From Flavobacterium salilacus subsp. salilacus (GTDB lineage Bacteria; Bacteroidota; Bacteroidia; Flavobacteriales; Flavobacteriaceae): a DNA stretch of 58,126 bases. The DNA lies in contig NZ_SKBP01000013.1 of assembly GCF_004634195.1 (NCBI RefSeq), positions 1-58,126 on the forward strand, written 5' to 3'. Each line of letters starts with the position of its first letter. Position 1 is the stretch's first letter. This document shows positions 9,569 through 17,033 of the stretch, in pieces. The notes beneath the pieces were generated by a model. It was not told the DNA's origin and searched no databases. It saw only the letters and a list, made by a program, of their open reading frames with translations. The position numbers and the translations under genes are program-made.

Positions 9569-10957
9569 TTATTTTTTAACTATCTTTTTTACAGTTGTTT
9601 GGTTATTGTTAAACTGTATTTTAATGATGTATATACCGCTTTGAAGTTGCGATAAATTGAGTACTGATGATTGCGATTCGAAAACGGTTTGTCCTGTTAT
9701 GGCGGTAATAGTAACATTCACCACTTCGGTTTCCTGAACATCAATATTCAATATGTCGGTTACAGGATTAGGGGTTAAACTAAAGTTGGTTTTAACAGAC
9801 GATTGTGTTGCTAAAGTTTCGCTAAACCCTTGCAGATATACAGACATTGGGAACTCGCCCTGATCTCCGTTAAAAACGGCATCCGGTACATCTATTTTAA
9901 AGGAATGCTCGCCGGCAGCAAGGTTGCCCAGCTCTATAACGCGAATAGGAATTTTATCGCCGGGGCACCAATTACTGAAAGAAGCCCACTCTGCATCTGT
10001 TCTTGGGCTTGGTCCGTAAATACCATTCCCTTGGGTATTATAAATCCTAAAGGGCTCACAGGAAATTCCGCCCGGTTTGTAGCTTAATACCTCTTCATTA
10101 TCAAAATACACGTAGTGCCATCTCCTTATGTACTCTTCTCCGCCTGAGTTAGCCCCATGGTTTGATGTTATCAGGTGTAGTTTTGCATTTGGTACATCTT
10201 CTTCAAGAGTAAATGTTATGGTTCTCATTGTTTCGCCAAGAATATCCGTACCGTCAAGCGTATAATCTCTCAGTAGATATTTGAAAGAAAGCGGAAGAAG
10301 AAAGTTATCGGCATACTCGACTGTAGTATCTACATCGGTAACAAATTCAAGAGTACCATAAAACACGTCATTTCTGCCGTTGCATCCCGCAATTTCATTG
10401 TTAGCAGCATACGGAACGCCAAATAGCTCCAGTTCAATCCATATATCATAATCTGCCAAAATTGTTTCGTTTTTAAAAATCTGGGCAACATTATCTATTG
10501 TAAAACTGTATGGTACTTCATCCGGTTGGTCATTTTTATCCATAAAAGGGGTAATATACCTTCCCAACTCGATTCTTTGTACCTCATTATAAGTATATGA
10601 TTCCTGACCTGTGGGCACTAAAGCAAGATTGACACTGCCAATTCGGTCATAATTGTCACATGCTGCTTTAATAGTAATATCCATTGTTAGTATATTGCCA
10701 AAGGCAGCTAATTCATCTGCACCAAGCTTTCGGGTATAGCATGAATTGCTAAGGCGTAATGTACCTTCGGGGACAGGTTCATCTACTGTTTCTGCATATC
10801 CGTCATAGAAAAGGACTTCATCAAAAACGGTAAAAGTATCTTGAGCAGTACTTTTTGCAGTATTTCCTACAATAAAAATCAGCAGCAAAAATTTCACAAT
10901 GCTTTTAAAGCCTGTAACGCTTAAATTAAGGTTACCGGGAAACGTAATTTTACTCAT
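9569..10957 (-). CDS. Secreted PNGase F-like peptide-N-glycosidase with T9SS type A sorting domain
   Basis: This 462-residue protein has an N-terminal signal segment (hydrophobic core 21-33, cleavage near AQ at 38-39). It resembles Elizabethkingia PNGase F in two blocks. ACDNYDR at 99-105 matches CDEWDR, which puts D104 at the catalytic Asp60. GGEEYIRRWHYV at 272-283 matches the block that carries Glu206, which puts E275 there. IWIELE at 172-177 aligns with the Glu118 segment, and NWCPGDKIPIRV at 329-340 matches GWCPGMAVPTR. The ending (about 390-462, FSLTPNPVTDILNID) is a type A T9SS sorting domain. Family role: release of N-glycans from glycoproteins by cleaving the Asn-GlcNAc amide. Alignment from memory puts the key acids in place, but substrate and activity are inferred. 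It is 97 bp downstream of the hybrid two-component gene and may be in its regulon. Confidence 0.75.
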   Translation of the reverse strand: MSKITFPGNLNLSVTGFKSIVKFLLLIFIVGNTAKSTAQDTFTVFDEVLFYDGYAETVDEPVPEGTLRLSNSCYTRKLGADELAAFGNILTMDITIKAACDNYDRIGSVNLALVPTGQESYTYNEVQRIELGRYITPFMDKNDQPDEVPYSFTIDNVAQIFKNETILADYDIWIELELFGVPYAANNEIAGCNGRNDVFYGTLEFVTDVDTTVEYADNFLLPLSFKYLLRDYTLDGTDILGETMRTITFTLEEDVPNAKLHLITSNHGANSGGEEYIRRWHYVYFDNEEVLSYKPGGISCEPFRIYNTQGNGIYGPSPRTDAEWASFSNWCPGDKIPIRVIELGNLAAGEHSFKIDVPDAVFNGDQGEFPMSVYLQGFSETLATQSSVKTNFSLTPNPVTDILNIDVQETEVVNVTITAITGQTVFESQSSVLNLSQLQSGIYIIKIQFNNNQTTVKKIVKK

Positions 10958-11053
10958 AGTTAAAATAAAGTTTAAAAAATTGTTAAAGTGTAAACCTCTG
11001 ATTTTTTTAACAGTAACTATGTAAAATTTGTTTCAAATGCTGTAACTATCGTT

Positions 11054-14000
11054 TCAAAGTGTATTTTTTTGGGTGTATTGCGTTGGGGTCAAAGAATACA
11101 CCTCTTTAAAGCACTTGGCAAAGTAGGAAGGGCTCCCAAAACCTGTTTTATAGGCTACTTCCGAGATATTATAGTTTTCCTGTAAGAGTAAAACAGCTTT
11201 TTTTAAGCGATATACCTTAATAATTTCGCCCGTAGTCATATTGGTAAGTGTTTTTATTTTTCGGTGCAGGCTGGTTCTGCTCATATTTAAAGTTGCTGCC
11301 AATTCTTCAACACTCAATGTTTCGTCATCCAGTCTGTTTTCTATAACTTCATATACTTTTTGCAAAAAGCTGTCTTCAACAACGGCATCTTGCATTTTAC
11401 CGTCTGCTTTAGTTTCTTCAGGAAGTAGTTTGAATTTTCTGTAAATATAATTTCTTTGCTTTTTTTGTAGTTCAAGTCTGTTTTCTATTCGCAATAACAA
11501 TTCCGAAACGTTAAACGGTTTGGTGATATAATCGTCTGCTTTATACGACAATCCTTCGAGTTTACTACCGGTATCAGATTTTGCTGTTAAAAGAATAATC
11601 GGAATATGGTCGGTATTAATGTCTTCTTTTAAAAATCGGCACATTTCAAAACCATCCATTTCGTCCATAAGTACATCACTTAATATCAAGTCCGGAATAA
11701 TTTCCAGAGCCATATCAATGCCTGCTTTACCATTTTCGGCATAAAAAATGTTGTAATACGGTTTAAGGCTTGTTTCTATAAAAGAGGCTAACTCTTTATT
11801 ATCTTCTACCAATAAAACAGTGGGTTTATTATTTGATTTTATTGATAAATTTACATTCGTTGTATCTTCTGCTGTTTCTGCCTTAGTTGCAGCAGTAACT
11901 ACTGCTTGCTTATCAGGCTTTTTATACGGAAGAAAAATCGTGAAGGCAGTACCATGATTTTCTTCTCCGTAGGTACTGTTTACATCTATAGCTCCTTCTT
12001 GCAATTCTATAAGTTCTTTTACGAGGGATAAGCCTATTCCTGCCCCCACTTCTTTTTTATCGTAGTCTATATGATAAAATCGTTTAAAAATATTCTCGAG
12101 TTCATTTTTAGGTATTCCTCTCCCTGTATCTTTAATTTCAAGCGTAATTCCTGTATGCTCTTCGGTAAGTTTTATTGTAACTTCATCTCCGGGATTGCTA
12201 TATTTAAGTGCGTTGGAAAGAAGGTTGTACATAATTCTTTCCAATATATCAGGGGCAAAAAAATACTCTGCCTTCTCAGGGCCTTCAAATTTTATCGTAT
12301 TGTTTTTTGTAGCGGCTTCTTCGCTGAAGACTTCTATAACCTGTTTAATTTCGGAAACAATATCTCCTAATAAAATATAGGGTTTTAAAGCTCCTGCTTC
12401 TAACTTGGCAATATCGAGTAATTGATTGGTTAGGTTTAAAAGGCTATTGGCATTTTTAGTTATTATTGATAAAAGGTGGTTTTGCTGTTCCTTTTCATTT
12501 ACTTTTTTTAACTGTTCGGCAGGTCCCATAATTAAAGTTAACGGTGTCCTGAGTTCATGTGTTATATTAGAAAAGAAGCGGCTTTTTACTTCATCCATTT
12601 CTCTAAGCTGCTCTGCTTCTTTTTGTTTTAATAAAATTTCGTTTTTTATTAGCCCTTGTTTTATACTGTAGTTTATAAACATTATTGTAATTAGTACCGC
12701 TACTAATATGTAACTACTGAAAGCCCACCAGGTTGCCCACCATGGCGGCAGTATTTTTATAGTAACTGTTTTTACTTTGGTACTCCATTTTCCTGTAATA
12801 TTAGTCGCATTTACTTCAAACAGGTAGCTGCCCGGAGGTACTTTTGTATAGGTAGCTTCTCTTTTATTTCCCGAAACTACCCAGTTATTGTCATATCCTG
12901 TTAACCTGTACCGATATACTATATCCTGTGGCTGGCTGAACTCTAAAGCAGCATATTGTATTGATAGTGTGTTTTGATTGTAAGGCAACTCAATGTGAGT
13001 TATTGTATTAGAGGGTATTTCTTCTTTAAAAGGAGTGTTGTTTATTTTAATACCGGTTACTGCCGTATTAGGGTTAAACAGATCATCTTTTATGAGTAGC
13101 GGATTGAATATTACACCACTGTCAACACCCCCAAAAGCAATTCTTCCGTCAGGAAAGTAAAACTGATGGTATCTGTTAAATTCAAAACAAGGCAGCCCGT
13201 GACGCTCTGTAAAAGTTCTGGTTTGGTATGTTTTTGTATCAAATCTGCACAAACCTTTGTTGGTTCCCAACCATAAATAACCCACTTCATCCATTAATAT
13301 CGAATAAATCATGTTATCAGGAAGCCCTTCTTCTACCGAGAACAGTGTGCTTTTTAAGGTGTTTTTGTCAAGACATAATAAACCGAGGTTACTTGCTATC
13401 CATAATATATGCTGATTTGTTTTATCGGGTACAATACCATAAAGCTTACGGGCAGGTATTTTATTTTTGACCGTATTTTTAGATAGTTGCGAAACTTTCT
13501 TTTTATTTAAATCGATATACAATACACCATTATATTCTGTAGTTATCCATAAGTTATTTTCATCTGCCAATAGCCCGCTTGGGTTAACTGTAAATCCAAT
13601 TGATTTTTTTATTTCCTCTTGTGAAAAAAGTTTTTGCCAAGAAGATAATTCCTCTTTATAAATAAAAATATTATTTGACTGATCTATTACTACAAGGCTT
13701 TTGTTTTGCAATAATGTTATCCCTTTTATCGGGTTAAAGTTTTCTGATTGAGACCGGGTTCCCGGCAGGGCAGGAAGTTTTTTTAGCTTTTTGTCAAAAG
13801 TATTAAAATAGCCTACGGTGCGGTTAATGGCTACCCAGGTTATATCTCTTTGCCTGTCATGAGCCGACCTTAAATAATAAGCAGGAGATAAAAGCCCCCT
13901 ATCTATCGAACTGATATTGAAAAAATCATAAACGGATACTCCTAATTCTTTTTTCAAAAGATCGACAGCAAAATCTTTATTATACCTGAATGATTTAAAA

Positions 14001-15019
14001 TTTGTATTCAAATCAATTTGATAAAGTCCGTCTGTATTAGCCCCGAGCCATATAAGCCCTGAATCATCTACTAACAATGCCTGTGTGTCTCTGTTGTTGC
14101 TTAGGGTTAACCCTGCCTCTTTTGTAAAAACTGAGGTATCATTATAACTATAAATTGTGTTATTTACCTGAAAATACTCTTTCCCTTCAGGTCCTTTAGT
14201 TAAAAGCTTTCCGTTAAAAACAGCCTCTTCAGGCAATTTAATTCTTTTAAACCCTTTTTTTAAAGGGGTAAAAAAATACAGATGTTTTTTATCCATCCAC
14301 ATTAACTCTCCGGTATCTCTTTCAACTATAACAGGTATCTCTTCCCCAAAGTCAAACTTAAAATCAAAATCAGTAGTATAGGGTATGGTATAATTAATAA
14401 ATTCATTTTTATTGGCATCTAACTTAGATATGGAGTTTTCACTAAGCACCCATATATTGTGCTTTGTATCTTCCATGACAGAAAGGATTGCTTCATTGCC
14501 AAAATCATATTTATTAACTACTGCATGCTCATGTTTACTATTTAAATTAGGCAGCCTGAAGCTAAAAACCTTTCCGCTCTGTGCTATATACCAAAAAAAA
14601 CCGGAGTAAGAAACGAGCCAGCCCCTTCTTGCAACTACTAATTTATTTTTATCTAAAAACTCATTGGTAACTACATGTTCTACTTTGTGAGTTTTCATGT
14701 CAAACATATCAATGGCTCCACTATCAAACCTTAACCACAAATCGTCATTGGCTCCTTTAACCGTATGGGATATAAAATTTGAAGAAATAGAAGTAGAATC
14801 GCTCGGTTTATTTTGAAAAATTTTAAAATTATTACCATCATAGCGGGCTAAACCATTATGTGTACTAATCCAAATAAACCCTTCCTTATCTTCAACTATT
14901 CCCGATACAAACGACTGAGGTAAACCATCGCCTACAGATAAGTGCCGGACATTTTGAGAAAAAAGAAAATGAGATAATAAAAAGAAAAAGGATAGAAATA
15001 CTGATTTTTTTAAAATCAT
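11054..15019 (-). CDS. Hybrid two-component system: propeller sensor kinase, receiver and AraC regulator in one protein
   Basis: This 1321-residue protein has a signal peptide (1-21) and a periplasmic Reg_prop propeller at about 23-670, with repeats such as GLIWLGANTDGLY and GYLWLGTNKGLCRFD. A Y_Y_Y domain (about 676-745) and a transmembrane helix (about 760-787) follow. The HisKA box NITHELRTP carries the phospho-accepting H821. The HATPase domain (about 925-1045) has the N box LLSNALKYSNP, DTGRGIP and GAGIGLSLVKE. The receiver domain (about 1085-1200) has D1115 in SDVLMDEMDG and the lysine of ITKPF. A C-terminal AraC-type HTH (about 1225-1320) has LNMSRTSLHRKIK and GFGSPSYFAKCFKE. All catalytic residues are present. 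In Bacteroidota such hybrid proteins sense glycan fragments in the periplasm and switch on adjacent degradation genes. The PNGase F-like gene 97 bp downstream is the obvious candidate target, and the sigma/TonB locus is divergent. The ligand is unknown. Confidence 0.95.
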   Translation of the reverse strand: MILKKSVFLSFFFLLSHFLFSQNVRHLSVGDGLPQSFVSGIVEDKEGFIWISTHNGLARYDGNNFKIFQNKPSDSTSISSNFISHTVKGANDDLWLRFDSGAIDMFDMKTHKVEHVVTNEFLDKNKLVVARRGWLVSYSGFFWYIAQSGKVFSFRLPNLNSKHEHAVVNKYDFGNEAILSVMEDTKHNIWVLSENSISKLDANKNEFINYTIPYTTDFDFKFDFGEEIPVIVERDTGELMWMDKKHLYFFTPLKKGFKRIKLPEEAVFNGKLLTKGPEGKEYFQVNNTIYSYNDTSVFTKEAGLTLSNNRDTQALLVDDSGLIWLGANTDGLYQIDLNTNFKSFRYNKDFAVDLLKKELGVSVYDFFNISSIDRGLLSPAYYLRSAHDRQRDITWVAINRTVGYFNTFDKKLKKLPALPGTRSQSENFNPIKGITLLQNKSLVVIDQSNNIFIYKEELSSWQKLFSQEEIKKSIGFTVNPSGLLADENNLWITTEYNGVLYIDLNKKKVSQLSKNTVKNKIPARKLYGIVPDKTNQHILWIASNLGLLCLDKNTLKSTLFSVEEGLPDNMIYSILMDEVGYLWLGTNKGLCRFDTKTYQTRTFTERHGLPCFEFNRYHQFYFPDGRIAFGGVDSGVIFNPLLIKDDLFNPNTAVTGIKINNTPFKEEIPSNTITHIELPYNQNTLSIQYAALEFSQPQDIVYRYRLTGYDNNWVVSGNKREATYTKVPPGSYLFEVNATNITGKWSTKVKTVTIKILPPWWATWWAFSSYILVAVLITIMFINYSIKQGLIKNEILLKQKEAEQLREMDEVKSRFFSNITHELRTPLTLIMGPAEQLKKVNEKEQQNHLLSIITKNANSLLNLTNQLLDIAKLEAGALKPYILLGDIVSEIKQVIEVFSEEAATKNNTIKFEGPEKAEYFFAPDILERIMYNLLSNALKYSNPGDEVTIKLTEEHTGITLEIKDTGRGIPKNELENIFKRFYHIDYDKKEVGAGIGLSLVKELIELQEGAIDVNSTYGEENHGTAFTIFLPYKKPDKQAVVTAATKAETAEDTTNVNLSIKSNNKPTVLLVEDNKELASFIETSLKPYYNIFYAENGKAGIDMALEIIPDLILSDVLMDEMDGFEMCRFLKEDINTDHIPIILLTAKSDTGSKLEGLSYKADDYITKPFNVSELLLRIENRLELQKKQRNYIYRKFKLLPEETKADGKMQDAVVEDSFLQKVYEVIENRLDDETLSVEELAATLNMSRTSLHRKIKTLTNMTTGEIIKVYRLKKAVLLLQENYNISEVAYKTGFGSPSYFAKCFKEVYSLTPTQYTQKNTL

Positions 15020-15298
15020 TTTAGAACATGAATCATTTTAAATAGCTATTTTTTTAGAAACCATAGCGCAATATAATCAATAAGAATGTTAATTTAATTA
15101 TTATTACCTTATTAAAACGCCTTTTTAACAAAACTGAATTTTATGCCTTTATTTAGTAACAAAACCTCATTTAATACATTGTATAAAAATCACATTCATT
15201 ATTTGTCAAATTTAAAATCGTTTAGAGATTTATAATTTATATCCGCCACTATACTATAAAACACCTATTGCAGTTATATACATAACTGAAAAATAAGA

Positions 15299-15826
15299 AT
15301 GGAAAACACCCGCCTTATCAAAAACCTAAAAAAAGGAGACCAAAAAACTTTTAAAGAAGTTTACCTAGCGTATTTTGACAGGCTGGTACATGTGGCTCGA
15401 AAATTTGAGTTTAAATTCCTTACCCCCGAAGATTTTGTACAGGAAACCTTTCTGCACCTTTATAAACAAAAACATTTGCTAAAAGAGGATGTACTTTTTG
15501 ATAAGCAGCTATTTGTAATTTGCAAAAATATAATCATCAACCATGTTAACAGGGAAAATAAAGTTATCTCTTTAGATCCCCTTAAAGTTGTCCTGTACCA
15601 GGAAGATGAGGAAGAAGATCATTTACAAATAGAGGTGCAAAAAAAACAACTTTTAGCGCTGTTGAATCAACTGCCCGAGCAACAAAGAAAAATATTTACA
15701 CTGCATAAGCTGGATAACTATTCCTATCGGGAAATAGCCGAAATAACGAAGCTTTCCGAAAAGACTATAGCCAACCACATATACCTCGCTAATAAATTTA
15801 TTACAAAAAAAACAGCCTGCCATTAG
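15299..15826 (+). CDS. ECF-type RNA polymerase sigma factor
   Basis: This 175-residue protein has sigma region 2 at about 10-75 (FKEVYLAYFDRLVHVARKF, then PEDFVQETFLHLYKQ) and sigma region 4 at about 115-170 (LPEQQRKIFTLHKLDNYSYR, then EIAEITKLSEKTIANHIYLA). This is the usual layout of Bacteroidota ECF factors. A FecR-type anti-sigma gene follows after a small ORF, and then an STN-domain TonB receptor, so a FecI/FecR/FecA-like signalling chain is inferred in which receptor occupancy releases the sigma factor. The ATG at 15299 follows an A-rich leader. It is divergent from the hybrid regulator, with 279 bp between the two starts. Confidence 0.93.
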   Translation: MENTRLIKNLKKGDQKTFKEVYLAYFDRLVHVARKFEFKFLTPEDFVQETFLHLYKQKHLLKEDVLFDKQLFVICKNIIINHVNRENKVISLDPLKVVLYQEDEEEDHLQIEVQKKQLLALLNQLPEQQRKIFTLHKLDNYSYREIAEITKLSEKTIANHIYLANKFITKKTACH

Positions 15827-15873
15827 GAAGTTTTTTATCCCCGTTTGTTATACTTAAAAATAACAGTTAAAAA

Positions 15874-16083
15874 ATGGGGCTTGAGATATTCAAAACAAAT
15901 ATTGTAACCGAACAGGAAGCAGATTATTTACTGCATCTCCTGCGGCGCTGTATCTCTGATGCCTTAATCTATTTCTATAATGAAAAGTTCGGGTATGTTT
16001 TCAGAATTCAAACCAACAGGGAAATTTCTGATCTCGCGTGCTCGCTTTTTGCGAAGGAAGGTTTTAATTGTCAAAAACTGTAA
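15874..16083 (+). CDS. Small conserved-looking protein of unknown function between sigma and anti-sigma genes
   Basis: The 69-residue ORF starts with ATG at 15874, 47 bp after the sigma factor stop, and ends 18 bp before the FecR start. It begins GLEIFKTNIVTEQEADYLL and ends KEGFNCQKL, with no signal peptide or membrane segment. The beta-alpha-beta-beta-alpha-beta-like alternation resembles short orphan proteins of about 70 residues seen in many Bacteroidota, which also begin with EIFKTNV and end with a G-[YF]-x-C motif. That resemblance is from memory. Tight packing inside an operon and same-strand orientation support coding. A second frame (15980-16276) overlaps it and the FecR gene and is less likely. 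Function is unknown; a modulator of the sigma/anti-sigma pair is only a guess from position. Confidence 0.6.
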   Translation: MGLEIFKTNIVTEQEADYLLHLLRRCISDALIYFYNEKFGYVFRIQTNREISDLACSLFAKEGFNCQKL

Positions 16084-16101
16084 TACAACAACACAAATAT
16101 C

Positions 16102-16938
16102 ATGGAAGAAAAAGATATTGAAAAAAAGCTTCGCGATGCGTGGGAAGCACAGCCAGCCCACCAGCCGGAAGAGCGTAAAGAAGCTTTATGGGATGAATTT
16201 GCCACGCAAACATTCCCTGCACGAAAAAAACATTTCAGGAAATGGCTTTACCCTGCTGCTGCCGTTTTGGTTATAGCTTTAACAGTTGGTAGTATCATGA
16301 CATTTACTAACATATACAAAGAAGACAGCAGTGTAGCCTATAATAGGATTGAAAACCCAACCCTGGACTTAAAAGTTGTCTTTCTGCCCGACAGTTCGGT
16401 AGTAGAACTGGAGCCCGGTTCAGGAATACGTTACAGGAATGATTTTAAAACCAATAGAGAGGTTAGTCTTAAGGGTAAAGCCTTCTTTAAGGTTCAAAAA
16501 GATAAAATGCATCCTTTCATGGTAACCTGCAATCACACTGTCACAACTGTATTAGGAACATCTTTCACCGTTGCGGGCGATAAAAACAAGGTACAGGTTA
16601 ACCTCTATGAAGGACGGGTACAAATGAATGTAAAAGACAATAACAGTAACTGGATTTTATCACCCGGAGAACAATTTATCTATGCCAATGATTCTGTCGC
16701 GGTAGTTGCATTTAACAGATTTAAGGATTTTGATGACGCAGAAATAATCTCTGTTCTTAAATATATCGAGGCATCATACGGCTACAAAGTTGAGATGCCC
16801 GCAGAATACTTGAAGAAAAAAATAACACTACGAATTAATAAAAAAGAATCCTTATTAAACGTGGTAAGTATAATCGCCCAAATGTGCAATCTAAACCCAT
16901 CAATTAATGAAGAGCTAAAGAAAATAACCTTTCAATAA
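16102..16938 (+). CDS. FecR-family anti-sigma factor, inner membrane
   Basis: This 278-residue protein has a short cytoplasmic N-terminus (1-48, charged) that would bind the sigma factor, and one transmembrane helix at about 49-69 (WLYPAAAVLVIALTVGSIM). A periplasmic FecR domain lies at about 95-190 (LPDSSVVELEPGSGIRY, GKAFFKVQKDKMHPFMV, VLGTSFTV). The C-terminal FecR_C/DUF4974-type domain at about 215-278 ends in SINEELKKITFQ and has an STN-like fold. It is expected to hold the sigma factor inactive until the TonB receptor signals through its STN domain. It lies 18 bp after the small ORF and 95 bp before the receptor gene, with a terminator-like hairpin in that gap. Confidence 0.93.
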   Translation: MEEKDIEKKLRDAWEAQPAHQPEERKEALWDEFATQTFPARKKHFRKWLYPAAAVLVIALTVGSIMTFTNIYKEDSSVAYNRIENPTLDLKVVFLPDSSVVELEPGSGIRYRNDFKTNREVSLKGKAFFKVQKDKMHPFMVTCNHTVTTVLGTSFTVAGDKNKVQVNLYEGRVQMNVKDNNSNWILSPGEQFIYANDSVAVVAFNRFKDFDDAEIISVLKYIEASYGYKVEMPAEYLKKKITLRINKKESLLNVVSIIAQMCNLNPSINEELKKITFQ

Positions 16939-16943
16939 AATGC

Positions 16944-16979
16944 AAAAGGATGCCTAGCCGCTAAACTGTACATCCTTTT
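16944..16979 (+). terminator. Terminator or attenuator between FecR and receptor genes
   Basis: AAAAGGATG (16944-16952) pairs with CATCCTTTT (16971-16979) across an 18-nt loop, starts 6 bp past the FecR stop codon and ends in a T run. It could stop part of the operon transcript before the TonB receptor, which would set different levels for regulator and receptor. Confidence 0.6.
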
Positions 16980-17033
16980 TGAATCAAACAGAGTCACAAA
17001 CCCCATTTAACTTAATCAAAAGTACAAAAATTT

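Noticed and set aside
15980..16276. 98-codon frame overlapping the small ORF and the FecR gene
   Set aside because: It overlaps the FecR coding start in another frame; the 69-codon gene and FecR explain the region better.
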